This document shows positions 24,307 to 31,774 of a stretch of 45,160 nucleotides of DNA, one piece after another (positions within the stretch are counted from its first letter, which is position 1; every line of letters starts with the position of its first letter). The position numbers and the translations under genes are program-made. The stretch is from an uncultured Faecalibacterium sp. (GTDB lineage: Bacteria > Bacillota > Clostridia > Oscillospirales > Ruminococcaceae), in NCBI GenBank assembly GCA_934561555.1, contig CAKTGQ010000017.1, positions 1-45,160 on the forward strand, in the 5' to 3' direction. The notes beneath the pieces are model-generated. The model was not told the origin of the DNA. It saw nothing but the letters and a program-made list of their open reading frames with translations, and searched no databases.

Positions 24307-25107
24307 TTATCTCTGGCCGATGTTCCACCGAAACAGCTCATATCCTTCCCGGATATCCTCCGGCAGACGTTTCAAAGTCTCGTCCCGCAGTTCCTGCGGC
24401 ATCCCGTAAAAAGCTTCGGCAATGCCGCCGGTGATGCAGGCAAGGGTGTCGCTGTCGCCGCCCAGAGAGACCGCATTGCGAAGTGCATCCTCAAAACTGA
24501 CGCTTTCCAGAAAAGCAATGATGGCTTCCGGCACCGTTTCCTGACAGGTCTCCACATGATGATAGGTCGGCCGAATTTCATCGCAGGTACGGTTCAGGTC
24601 ATAACCGAAGGTCTGCTCCACATACCGCTTGATCTCCGGCTTGCTGTGACCGGTACGGGCCAGAAAAATCGCTGCCGCCGTGGCCTGCGCGCCTTTGATG
24701 CCCTCCGGGTGGTTGTGGGTGACTTCGGCGGTCACTTTTGCCATTTCCAATGTTTTGTCCAGCGTATCGAACAGCCAGCCCGCTGCCGACACCCGCATAG
24801 CCGAGCCGTTGCCGAAACTGCCATAGGGCTTCGGATTTTCTGCGTGCAGCCACCGGCGGAACATCCCGCCGTAACCGGCATGAGGGTATGTTTCTCCCCA
24901 AATGCGCATCTCGCTCTTTGTTTCTTCAAATGTTCTCTCCGGGATGCCCTTACCTGCAATCAATCCCCGTGCCACCGCAACGGTCATGACGGTATCATCG
25001 GTGAAGTGCGATTTCTCGCTCAGCAGCGGAAAATCCTTGTGCTTGTAATTGTTGTGGTCAAATTCATAGGGACTGCCCACGATGTCACCCAAGATTGCTC
25101 CTAACAT
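24307..25107 (-). CDS. ADP-ribosylglycohydrolase family protein
   Basis: A 266-residue ADPRH (DraG-type) enzyme that removes ADP-ribose from proteins or small molecules. The family motifs are MLGAILGDIVGSPYE at the start, FTDDTVMTVAVA (di-metal site, about residues 34-46), GYGGMFRRW, the central FGNGSAMRV and the C-terminal GGDSDTLACITGGIAEA (second metal motif). All key Asp and Thr residues are present. ATG with AGGGAGAAAACAGCC; 14 bases follow the vWA gene. Last gene of the macro-vWA-ADPRH operon, so the operon can both recognise and remove ADP-ribose. Confidence 0.9.
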   Translation of the reverse strand: MLGAILGDIVGSPYEFDHNNYKHKDFPLLSEKSHFTDDTVMTVAVARGLIAGKGIPERTFEETKSEMRIWGETYPHAGYGGMFRRWLHAENPKPYGSFGNGSAMRVSAAGWLFDTLDKTLEMAKVTAEVTHNHPEGIKGAQATAAAIFLARTGHSKPEIKRYVEQTFGYDLNRTCDEIRPTYHHVETCQETVPEAIIAFLESVSFEDALRNAVSLGGDSDTLACITGGIAEAFYGMPQELRDETLKRLPEDIREGYELFRWNIGQR

Positions 25108-25121
25108 GGCTGTTTTCTCCC

Positions 25122-25781
25122 TTACCCGTGATGCCGCTTCTGGAAATCAGCTTCGATTTGTTCTTTCCACTCCGCACCGATAGACGCGCAGCAGGGTGCC
25201 TGCCGCATCCGGCAGACCGTTTCGCTGACCACATGGTAATTGACCGCCACGCCCTGTGCGTCATTCTCGAACCGCACAGCCCGGTCGGACGAGATGCCGA
25301 AGCGGGCAGCTTCCTTCACGACGTCCATGTTGGCACCGAGGAACAGGAATTCCCAGCCGTACTGCTCTTTTTCCCGCTCGATCATCCGGCGGATCTTCTC
25401 ATAGCCAAACCGCTTGCTGGCGTTTTCCAGCCCGTCCGTGGTAATGACAAAAATGACTTTTTCGGCGCGCTCACTCTCCGGCAGATGGCGCTGAATGTTC
25501 ACCATCTTCTCCACGCCGTAACCGATGGCATCCAGCAGCGCTGTGCAGCCCCGGACGTAATAGTCCTTTTCGGTCAGCGGTGCAACAGCCTTCAGCGGGA
25601 AACGGTCGTGCAGCAGCTGCACCTCATGGTCGAACAGGATGGTGGTCACGTTGGCCTCGCCCTCCTGCTCCTTCTGCCGGGTCAGCATGGCGTTGAACCC
25701 TCCGATGGTGTCCTGCTCCAGCCCGCCCATGGAACCGCTGCGGTCCAGAATGAAAACAAGCTCGGTAAGATTTTTCTTCAT
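25122..25781 (-). CDS. von Willebrand factor A domain protein
   Basis: A 219-residue single vWA domain. The metal-ion site is complete: DRSGSM (residues 13-18) at the start of the domain, a Thr in the CTALLDAI segment and the TTDGLENAS Asp. Such proteins bind partners through a metal. It lacks a signal peptide or membrane segment, so it acts in the cytoplasm. I start at ATG 25781 (GGAGAGC upstream) rather than the open extension of 18 codons. Lies between the macro and ADPRH genes. Confidence 0.8.
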   Translation of the reverse strand: MKKNLTELVFILDRSGSMGGLEQDTIGGFNAMLTRQKEQEGEANVTTILFDHEVQLLHDRFPLKAVAPLTEKDYYVRGCTALLDAIGYGVEKMVNIQRHLPESERAEKVIFVITTDGLENASKRFGYEKIRRMIEREKEQYGWEFLFLGANMDVVKEAARFGISSDRAVRFENDAQGVAVNYHVVSETVCRMRQAPCCASIGAEWKEQIEADFQKRHHG

Positions 25782-25872
25782 AATAAATGCTCTCCGTTTT
25801 GTGGTGTATCGCTTTCGTTGGCAAAAGGATACCACAAACCGGAGGGCAAAAGGTCAACAGGCAGGCGACAAA

Positions 25873-26904
25873 TCACGCACCCAGCTGTTCCTGATCGTAT
25901 TCAAACAACAGCGTATTGACCTGATTGATGTTATAGATTTTGTGTTCCAGACAGTACCGCACGATCCAGTCCCGCTTAGAGCCATCCGAAAAGGCATAGC
26001 CCGCACTCTTGAGCAGGTCGATGGTTTCATCTTCGGACAGGTGCAGCCCAACCGCAAAGGCCAGCACCGTTTTCTTTTTGGGGTTGTAGTCGCGATTGCA
26101 CTGAATTTTGGAGAAATGCTGCCGGGAGATGTTGGACTGCTTGTACACGGTGGAGTCTTTCAGCCCCCGCTCGTCAATGAGCCGCAGCAGCCGAGTGGTG
26201 AAGCTCTCGCCAAGGTTGTCCATCAGGCTTTCCAGACTGCGGGCTGTCCTGGGTGCCGCGGCGGGTACCGGAACTGCACCTAGCATCGGCACGGCGGCAT
26301 CTTCTTCCAGAAGCCTCCGCCGCTCTGACAATTCCCTGCGCCGACGGCCAAATCCGTAGCTTTCATCGTTCTGTGCTACATAGTGGTCGTCAATGTACTC
26401 CTCCACCGAGGCGAACAGCTTCCGGCTCACGGCCAGCGAGTCCCGGTCGTAAAGCACCAAATACACGGTCAGGTCGTGCTCCATGACGTACTGCGTGATG
26501 GTGTCCACCGCAATGCGGAAAGCCTGTTCCTTGGGGTAGCCATAGTTTCCGCTGGACAGCAGCGGAAAAGCCACGCTCTCGCAGTGGTACTCTGCGGCTA
26601 ATTCCAATGCGGAGTGGTAGGCACCGGCTAATTGTTCAGCTTCGCCGAACCCGCCGCCGTGCCACGCCGGGCAGACTGCATGGAAAACGTACTTTGCCGA
26701 CAGCCCGAATGCCGGGGTACACACGGCCCTGCCCAACTCGCAATGCCCGATGGCTTCACAGGCGGCAGTCAACTCCTGCTCCCCTGCCGCCTGATAGATG
26801 GCGCGGCTGGTGCCGCTGCCCTGCAAAAGGTTCCGGTTGGCCGGGTTGACAATGGCATCCGCCGCCACTTTGGTGATGTCATTGCGGATCATCAGAAACG
26901 GCAT
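25873..26904 (-). CDS. Macro-domain protein with C-terminal HTH-like domain
   Basis: A 343-residue fusion. Residues 1-165 form a macro domain that binds ADP-ribose: MIRNDITKVAADAIVNPANR, the GSGTSRAIYQAAG loop and PLLSSGNYGYP. After a basic linker (FGRRRRELSERRRLLEE) and a low-complexity Ala/Pro stretch, residues about 228-343 resemble a helix-turn-helix unit (KDSTVYKQSNISRQHFSKI, VLAFAVGLHLSEDETIDLLK). It may thus link an ADP-ribose signal to DNA or protein binding. ATG after GGAGGAACTACC, first gene of the operon, with its own promoter facing the divergent DUF5131 gene. Confidence 0.82.
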   Translation of the reverse strand: MPFLMIRNDITKVAADAIVNPANRNLLQGSGTSRAIYQAAGEQELTAACEAIGHCELGRAVCTPAFGLSAKYVFHAVCPAWHGGGFGEAEQLAGAYHSALELAAEYHCESVAFPLLSSGNYGYPKEQAFRIAVDTITQYVMEHDLTVYLVLYDRDSLAVSRKLFASVEEYIDDHYVAQNDESYGFGRRRRELSERRRLLEEDAAVPMLGAVPVPAAAPRTARSLESLMDNLGESFTTRLLRLIDERGLKDSTVYKQSNISRQHFSKIQCNRDYNPKKKTVLAFAVGLHLSEDETIDLLKSAGYAFSDGSKRDWIVRYCLEHKIYNINQVNTLLFEYDQEQLGA

Positions 26905-26933
26905 GGTAGTTCCTCCCTCACATGGTTTTCTTC

Positions 26934-26962
26934 ATCCTATCACATCCGGCGGGGCGGTGCAA
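26934..26962 (-). promoter_or_regulatory. Promoter of the macro-vWA-ADPRH operon
   Basis: On the minus strand TTGCAC (26957-26962), 17 bases, TAGGAT (26934-26939). Its upstream end lies 10 bases from the -35 box of the divergent DUF5131 promoter, so the two may compete. Confidence 0.6.
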
Positions 26963-26971
26963 GGGGTGCTC

Positions 26972-27000
26972 TTGTTTCCTGTCCGCGCAGCTATTATAAT
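26972..27000 (+). promoter_or_regulatory. Promoter of the DUF5131 gene
   Basis: TTGTTT (26972-26977), 17 bases, perfect TATAAT (26995-27000) on the plus strand. The transcript would have a leader of only about 12 to 20 bases. Confidence 0.7.
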
Positions 27001-27018
27001 AATAGGTACCGAAAGAAG

Positions 27019-27900
27019 GTGAGCTTCCTGCACGACATCTGGAATCCATGGCACGGCTGCGTCAAGTGCAGCGAGGGCTGCCAGAACTGCTACATGTATT
27101 TTCTCGACCGGATGCGGGACCAGAACGGAGCCGAGATCTACAAAACGAAAAGCGGCTTTTCCTACCCGCTCCAGAAAGACCGCACCGGACACTACAAAAT
27201 TCAAAGCGGTGAGCAGATCCGGGTCTGCATGACCTCGGATTTTTTCTTGGAAGAAGCCGACCCGTGGCGGGCTGAGGCGTGGGACATCATGCGCCAACGC
27301 AGCGATGTGGTGTTTTTTCTGCTCACCAAACGGCCGCAGCGGGTGCGGGAGTGCCTGCCGCCGGATTGGGGCAGCGGATGGGATAACATCTTTTTCAACG
27401 TCACCTGCGAAAATCAGCGCCGTGCCGATGAGCGCATTCCTATTTTGTTCAGCCTGCCCTTCAAGCACAAGGGCATCATGTGCGCGCCCTTCATCGGACC
27501 GGTAAGCATCCGGCAGTACCTTTCCGCCGGGCAAATCGAGCAGGTCATCTGCGGCGGCGAAAACTACGATGGTGCCCGCCCCTGCAATTTCGATTGGGTC
27601 AAGTCTCTCCGGCAGGAATGCGTGGATGCCAACGTAACATTCTGCTTTATCGAGACCGGCACTGTGTTCATCAAGGACGGCAAGCGCTACCACCTGCCCA
27701 GCAAGCAGCTGCAAAGCCGGATGGCTTATAAATCCGGTATGAACTTTCAGGGAAGGCCCATCCGTTTTGACCTCGTGGACGACTGGGGCTACCCCATCCC
27801 GCAAGAGGATTTATATGTGCCGCATTTCCGCGCAAACTGCGAGACCTGCGGCAGCAAGTTGATCTGCAACGGCTGCAGCGATTGCGGAAAATGCCTGTGA
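27019..27900 (+). CDS. DUF5131 (phage Gp37/Gp68-like) protein
   Basis: A protein of about 293 residues with the DUF5131 pattern: IWNPWHGCVKCSEGCQNCYM at the start (three cysteines spaced like a radical-SAM or iron-sulfur motif), VCMTSDFFLEEAD, VVFFLLTKRPQRV, FNVTCENQ and VICGGENYDGARPC. The last 25 residues add CETCGSKLICNGCSDCGKC, a likely zinc or iron site. Family function is unknown; many copies are phage-borne. The GTG start at 27019 overlaps the AAGAAGG ribosome site; a CTG at 27028 has better spacing and is a possible true start. Divergent from the macro operon. Confidence 0.8.
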   Translation: MSFLHDIWNPWHGCVKCSEGCQNCYMYFLDRMRDQNGAEIYKTKSGFSYPLQKDRTGHYKIQSGEQIRVCMTSDFFLEEADPWRAEAWDIMRQRSDVVFFLLTKRPQRVRECLPPDWGSGWDNIFFNVTCENQRRADERIPILFSLPFKHKGIMCAPFIGPVSIRQYLSAGQIEQVICGGENYDGARPCNFDWVKSLRQECVDANVTFCFIETGTVFIKDGKRYHLPSKQLQSRMAYKSGMNFQGRPIRFDLVDDWGYPIPQEDLYVPHFRANCETCGSKLICNGCSDCGKCL

Positions 27901-27923
27901 CAGAACTGCTCTCCTATAAAAAC

Positions 27924-28010
27924 CGTCCCCTCCGTGCAGGCCTGGATCTCACGTTCCGGGTATCTGCGCGAAAGGGACGTTTCGTTTTATCAGAGTTTTG
28001 TCATCCACAG
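27924..28010. repeat. 87-bp repeat, copy 1 (bidirectional terminator)
   Basis: Nearly identical to the sequence at 30692-30778 (77 of 87 bases, no gaps). It contains nested hairpins: CGTCCC.../GGGACG outside and CCGG/CCGG-type pairs inside. It lies between convergent genes DUF5131 and lysR, with T-rich tails both ways. Its right end encodes the same LWxTKL-stop tail (minus strand) as the HAD fragment in copy 2. Confidence 0.85.
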
Positions 28011-28033
28011 ACCGGGAGCAATCGGTTCCTTTT

Positions 28034-28930
28034 TCAGGAAATGGCATAGAACTGCTTCATAAACGCAAAAAAGTGCGCCGTCTGTTCCGACATAAACTGT
28101 GTGGAAGAATACACGATATAGAGTTTCCGCAAGAAAGCCGACTGTTCCAGAGGAATGATCAACAGCTTTCCAAGCTGTGCATCGTTCTGAACCGTTGCGC
28201 GGGAAAGGATGGAGATGCCCATCCCCAGTGTGATGCAGCGGATCAGCGAAGCGGCATCATCCATCACAGCGATCACATTCAGATCGTCCAGCGAAAGCCC
28301 CCGGTTTTTCAGATAATAGAGCGTTTCCTGTTTTGTCCCCGAAGTATCCTCCCGCAGGAGAAACGGTTCTTTCAGCAGCATGGAAACCGGATCTTTCAAT
28401 TCCAGACAAGCCTGAAAATGCGGTGTAGCCGGGGCCGCGATCACAAGTTCATCCGAAGTGACCGGCAGAAAGCGGCAGGGTGTATCCGAAATTTTCGTGC
28501 CGACCAGCCCGATATCGCAGGTTCCATCTGTTACTTTCCGAATGACATCCAGACTGTCCGAGCAGCTGGTACGGAAGCGGACATCCGGCATTTCCTGATG
28601 GTACGCCGACAGCAGTTCCGGCAGAAGATAGAGGGACGGAACGGAGGAAACACCGATATGCAGCAGCTTCTGATTTTTATCGGAAAGTTCCAGAATCGCT
28701 TTCTGCTGGAGATTCAGGATCTCAGCTGCATAGTTGTAAAGGGTCTGCCCTGCGGGCGTGACCGACAAACTCTTGGTCGTTCGCTTCAAAAGCTGCGTAT
28801 GAAGTTCTTTTTCCAGATTGTTGATATGCGAACTGACGGTCGGCTGCGAAAGATAAAGCTTTTGAGCCGCAAGGGAAAAACTCTGGTATTTTACGGTATA
28901 CACAAAGGCTTCTAGTTGGCGGATATCCAT
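28034..28930 (-). CDS. LysR-family regulator of the selenium module
   Basis: A 298-residue LysR protein. The N-terminal helix-turn-helix is MDIRQLEAFVYTVKYQSFSL through LYLSQPTVSSHINNLEKEL, and the rest is a co-inducer domain (LLHIGVSSVPSLYLLPELL, CDIGLVGTKI, LGMGISILSRATV). It is divergent from yedE, with a shared control region of 165 bases, so it most likely regulates the yedE-tusA-DUF3343 genes. Relatives next to such genes are annotated as selenium-metabolism LysR regulators. ATG in the 5' region lacks a strong ribosome site (GGAGCGCAGC). Confidence 0.88.
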   Translation of the reverse strand: MDIRQLEAFVYTVKYQSFSLAAQKLYLSQPTVSSHINNLEKELHTQLLKRTTKSLSVTPAGQTLYNYAAEILNLQQKAILELSDKNQKLLHIGVSSVPSLYLLPELLSAYHQEMPDVRFRTSCSDSLDVIRKVTDGTCDIGLVGTKISDTPCRFLPVTSDELVIAAPATPHFQACLELKDPVSMLLKEPFLLREDTSGTKQETLYYLKNRGLSLDDLNVIAVMDDAASLIRCITLGMGISILSRATVQNDAQLGKLLIIPLEQSAFLRKLYIVYSSTQFMSEQTAHFFAFMKQFYAIS

Positions 28931-28968
28931 GCTGCGCTCCTTTTTTGTGCTGAAAAGGCTTTTTTTCT

Positions 28969-28998
28969 ATTATAGTTCCGTTCATTGATTATATCAAT
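28969..28998 (-). promoter_or_regulatory. lysR promoter with overlapping ATTGAT palindrome
   Basis: On the minus strand TTGATA (28992-28997), 17 bases, TATAAT (28969-28974). A perfect ATTGAT-TAT-ATCAAT palindrome (28984-28998) overlaps the -35 box; a similar ATTATCAATAAAATCAAT lies at 29011-29028. These suit LysR autoregulation and activation of the divergent yedE. Confidence 0.75.
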
Positions 28999-29029
28999 AA
29001 GTACATACGGATTATCAATAAAATCAATT

Positions 29030-29060
29030 TCACCTGAAAAATCGTGTGTGTTATACTGAA
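29030..29060 (+). promoter_or_regulatory. yedE promoter
   Basis: TATACT at 29053-29058 on the plus strand with a weak TTTCAC/TTCACC about 17-18 bases upstream; the weak -35 is typical of an activator-dependent promoter, here next to the LysR-type half sites. Confidence 0.55.
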
Positions 29061-29095
29061 CTGGTAAAGTTCACCCGCTAAAAAAGGAGGCAATC

Positions 29096-30196
29096 ATGAA
29101 ATTATTCGACAAAACATGGAAGCTGGCCTTGTCCGGTGTGGTCATCGGACTTCTGGTCATGCTTCTGGCCATGTCTGGCAACCCGGCCAACATGGCAATC
29201 TGCGTGGCCTGTTTCATCCGCGACGCGGCAGGCGCGCTCAAACTGCACACCGCTGCACCCGTTCAGTATTTCCGCCCTGAGATCGTCGGCTTTGTCTGCG
29301 GCTCGTTCCTGATTTCCATGGCAACCAAAGAGTATCGCTCTACCGCCGGTTCTGCGCCGATGGTGCGTTTTCTGCTGGGTGCTGTTATGATGATCGGTGC
29401 ACTGGTCTTTCTGGGCTGCCCGCTGCGCATGGTGCTACGGATGTCTGCCGGTGACCTGAATGCGTATGTGGCGCTCATCGGCTTTGCTGGCGGTGTCGCC
29501 ACCGGCTCCTGCTTCTTGAAAAAAGGCTTTTCTCTGGGAAGAGCCTATGAAACCAAGTCGCTCAGCGGTGCGGTGCTGCCGGTTCTGCTGGCTGCTCTGC
29601 TGGTGATTGGTGTGGCAACGGGTGCTTATGCGGCAAGCACGGAAGGCCCCGGCAGCAAGCACGCTCCGCTGCTGCTGGCACTGGTGGTCGCATTGGTCAT
29701 CGGTGCCCTCGCACAGAAAAGCCGTATGTGCTTTGCCGGAAGCATCCGCGATGTGATCCTGATGAAGAATTTCGACCTGCTCAGCATTATTGCCGCGCTG
29801 TTTGCGGTCATGACCATTTATAACATTGCCACCGGCAATTTCCATCCGAGCTTCTCCGGCCAGCCCATTGCACATTCGCAGCATCTGTGGAACATCCTTG
29901 GCATGTACGTTGTCGGTTTTGCAGCGGTATTGGCCGGTGGCTGCCCGCTGCGTCAGCTGATCCTTGCAGGGCAGGGTTCCTCCGACAGCGCGGTAACGTT
30001 CCTCGGTATGCTTCTGGGTGCCGCTTTTGCACACAATTTCAATCTGGTCGGCAGCGCCGCCAAAGCTGCCACAGCGACCGATGCCGCTGTTCCCGGCGGC
30101 CCGGCCATGCCTGGCAAGATTGCAGTCATCGTTTGCATTGTACTGTTGTTTGTGATTGCAGCAACCAACCTGCGCCGTAAAAAAGCGGCAAAGTGA
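29096..30196 (+). CDS. yedE: Selenium-metabolism membrane protein YedE/FdhT family
   Basis: A 366-residue membrane protein with about nine to ten helices of the YeeE/YedE sulfur/selenium transporter type. The segment GNPANMAICVACFIRD (residues about 28-43) and PVQYFRPEIVGFVCGSF are hallmarks of the selenium-associated group; FLGCPLRMVLRM and AVLAGGCPLRQLILAGQG hold the two internal cysteine motifs that pass the chalcogen through the pore. The C-terminus is basic (LRRKKAAK). GGAGGCAATC precedes the ATG. It starts an operon with a TusA-like carrier and DUF3343. Confidence 0.88.
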   Translation: MKLFDKTWKLALSGVVIGLLVMLLAMSGNPANMAICVACFIRDAAGALKLHTAAPVQYFRPEIVGFVCGSFLISMATKEYRSTAGSAPMVRFLLGAVMMIGALVFLGCPLRMVLRMSAGDLNAYVALIGFAGGVATGSCFLKKGFSLGRAYETKSLSGAVLPVLLAALLVIGVATGAYAASTEGPGSKHAPLLLALVVALVIGALAQKSRMCFAGSIRDVILMKNFDLLSIIAALFAVMTIYNIATGNFHPSFSGQPIAHSQHLWNILGMYVVGFAAVLAGGCPLRQLILAGQGSSDSAVTFLGMLLGAAFAHNFNLVGSAAKAATATDAAVPGGPAMPGKIAVIVCIVLLFVIAATNLRRKKAAK

Positions 30197-30217
30197 TCTG
30201 AAAAAGGAGAAAGCACA

Positions 30218-30439
30218 ATGGCTAAATTTGTTGAAGTGGACGTTCGCGGCCTTTCCTGCCCTGAACCGGTGTTGCTGACGATGGATGCGATGGAAGAGCA
30301 TCCGGGCGAGATGATCCGCGTTCTCGGTGATGAAGCTCACACCCGCAAAAACATTGAAAAAATGCTGGAATATGAACACAAGGACGGTCAGACGACCACG
30401 CGGGCGGATGGCTGTTTTGAGATCACCTTTCAGGCATAA
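30218..30439 (+). CDS. TusA/YedF-like sulfur or selenium carrier
   Basis: A 73-residue TusA-family protein. The active cysteine lies in RGLSCPEPVL, the CPxP signature used to carry sulfane sulfur or selenium as a persulfide. Full-length YedF has a second domain; this short form has only the TusA-like part. AAAGGAGAAAGCACA is the ribosome site. Placed 21 bases after yedE and 9 before DUF3343, so it probably takes the atom delivered by YedE. Confidence 0.88.
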   Translation: MAKFVEVDVRGLSCPEPVLLTMDAMEEHPGEMIRVLGDEAHTRKNIEKMLEYEHKDGQTTTRADGCFEITFQA

Positions 30440-30448
30440 CGGCAGCGT

Positions 30449-30685
30449 ATGAGAGCAAAAAAGCCCTATCAGGTTTTGACATTCTACACTACTTCTGCGG
30501 TCATGGAACTGGAAGCCTTTTGCAAACAGAACGGGATTCCCGGCAGGCTGATCCCTGTTCCGCGGGAACTTTCTGCTGGCTGCGGGATCGCATGGCGGAT
30601 GGAACCGAATGCGTACCGGCAGCATTCCGGCCTGCTTGCAGAGTGCCCTGTTGAAATCGAACAGACCAAAGAAGTTCTGCTATAA
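30449..30685 (+). CDS. DUF3343 (putative Se/S carrier-like) protein
   Basis: A 78-residue protein with FYTTSAVMELEAFCKQNGIP, GRLIPVPRELSAGCGIAWRM and a trailing EC, the DUF3343 pattern. The family is linked to selenium or sulfur transfer beside YedE and TusA; the conserved SAGCGIAW cysteine is likely the carrier residue. It is the last gene of the operon and is followed by the 87-bp terminator repeat after 6 bases. Confidence 0.85.
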   Translation: MRAKKPYQVLTFYTTSAVMELEAFCKQNGIPGRLIPVPRELSAGCGIAWRMEPNAYRQHSGLLAECPVEIEQTKEVLL

Positions 30686-30691
30686 CAAAAT

Positions 30692-30778
30692 CGTCCCCTC
30701 CGTGCAGACCCGGATCTCGCTTTCCGGGTATCTGCGCGGAGGGGACTTATTGTTTTATCAGAGTTTTGTCGTCCACAG
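30692..30778. repeat. 87-bp repeat, copy 2 (bidirectional terminator)
   Basis: The partner of 27924-28010. Here the outer stem is complete (GTCCCCTCCG/CGGAGGGGAC) with inner CCCGGA/TCCGGG. It lies between convergent DUF3343 and the HAD fragment, and its last 21 bases are the HAD tail codons LWTTKL plus stop. Confidence 0.85.
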
Positions 30779-30982
30779 GCCATGCAGATTGCAGTAGGCA
30801 TAGACCGCCACCGGTGCAAAGAGCTTGCGCAGGCTGGTATACTGCCGACCGGATGCCGGGCAAAACAGAATGCCGCGCCGGTGCAGCTCCCGTATCTGCT
30901 CAAAGATCTCGTCTTCCAGTTCCTTTTTGCCGTATTGCAGCAGCGTACCGTCAATGTCGCTGCAAATCAGTCTGATTGACAT
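30758..30982 (-). pseudogene. HAD-family (Cof-type) phosphatase, N-terminal fragment
   Basis: A 74-residue frame. The HAD motif I is present (CSDIDGTLL, residues 7-15), followed by the usual ILFCPASGRQYTSLRKLF helix-strand with the Ser/Thr of motif II, but the cap and motif III/IV are missing. Cof-type enzymes are about 270 residues. After LFAPVA the sequence diverges (VYAYCNLHGLWTTKL) and ends inside the 87-bp repeat. The start overlaps the end of the DUF523 gene by 16 bases. Truncated, probably non-functional. Confidence 0.75.
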
Positions 30983-31428
30983 TTTCCGTCCTCATTTTTC
31001 AAGATAATTTTGGGCAATTCCCCGGCATCCAGAACACGGACGCCTTCGTCCATCAGCATCTTGGCAAAAACACCCTGTCCGGGAATCTTTGTACCGGAAA
31101 ACGTTCCATCGTAAATTTCCTTCACGCCGCAGCTGGGGCTGCGGGATTGCAGGATGGCAAGCTCCACCCCATTTTCTTTTGCAATGGCAAGGGCTTTGGC
31201 TGCACCTGCCCGGAACTCCCGGTCCACATTGATGCCCTCTTTGTTCGTGACAACGCCCTGCACGATTTCCGCCGGGCACCGCGGTGTGGGCAGGCCGCCC
31301 AAAACCTCCGGGCAGACCGGAACCACCTGATGCCCCCGCGCAAAATCACAGACCGCCTGATTGTAATTGTTTCCGCCGCTGTATTTGCAGTTTTCGCCCA
31401 GCAGGCAGGCACTGACCAGAATCTTCAT
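30967..31428 (-). CDS. DUF523 protein
   Basis: A 153-residue protein of the DUF523 family: ILVSACLLGENCKYSGGNNY at the start, VVPVCPEVLGGLPTPRCPAE in the first third and ILQSRSPSCGVKEIYDGTF, with four to five conserved cysteines that may hold an iron-sulfur cluster. Function unproven. ATG with GGAG 8 bases upstream. Its end overlaps the HAD fragment. Confidence 0.85.
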   Translation of the reverse strand: MKILVSACLLGENCKYSGGNNYNQAVCDFARGHQVVPVCPEVLGGLPTPRCPAEIVQGVVTNKEGINVDREFRAGAAKALAIAKENGVELAILQSRSPSCGVKEIYDGTFSGTKIPGQGVFAKMLMDEGVRVLDAGELPKIILKNEDGKCQSD

Positions 31429-31514
31429 TGTTGCGCGCTCCGTTTTTCAGATACTGAATCTTTTCCCTATTCTACCACGCTTTTGGGCATTGAAAAAGAG
31501 GATTTTGCTTTTTC

Positions 31515-31729
31515 CTATCCCCATACCGGGAGGTCCGCCGTAATCTTTTCTAATTCCTGTGCAAGAAACGTCAGTCTTTCCCTCAGATGGTTGTTATGCG
31601 GTGCATCTCCGTTCAGCAGATAGTCCGTTCTGACATTCAGGCAAGACGAAAGATCCTGCAGCAACTCAATCGAGCAGCAGCGGCTTCCCGTTTCAACTTT
31701 TGCTGTCCTCCCTTGCGACAGCCACAGTA
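31515..31729 (-). pseudogene. XRE-type regulator remnant
   Basis: The minus strand reads LSQGRTAKVETGSRCCSIEL, then LNVRTDYLLNGDAPH and ends DLPVWG at 31515. This is the recognition helix and the following part of a lambda-repressor-like regulator, with the KxETG.R.CSIELL and TDYLL hallmarks. The N-terminal helices and a start codon are missing, so it is a remnant. Confidence 0.55.
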
Positions 31730-31756
31730 TACGCTATGACGCTGCGTCAGGGTCAA
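31726..31756 (-). promoter_or_regulatory. MerR-type promoter with 19-base spacer
   Basis: On the minus strand TTGACC (31751-31756) and TATACT (31726-31731) are 19 bases apart, and the spacer contains the palindrome TGACGCAGCGTCA. The long spacer with a central palindrome is the mark of MerR-family promoters. No MerR gene follows; the promoter now leads into the XRE remnant. Confidence 0.7.
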
Positions 31757-31774
31757 GAGGTTTTCTGAATTTTT

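Noticed and set aside
22873..25104. 743-codon plus-strand frame
   Set aside because: Spans the antisense of three recognised genes (EFR1, phosphorylase, ADPRH) and their terminator; not a real protein.
29435..30625. 396-codon minus-strand frame over yedE
   Set aside because: Antisense to the clear YedE and TusA-like coding sequences; no motif.
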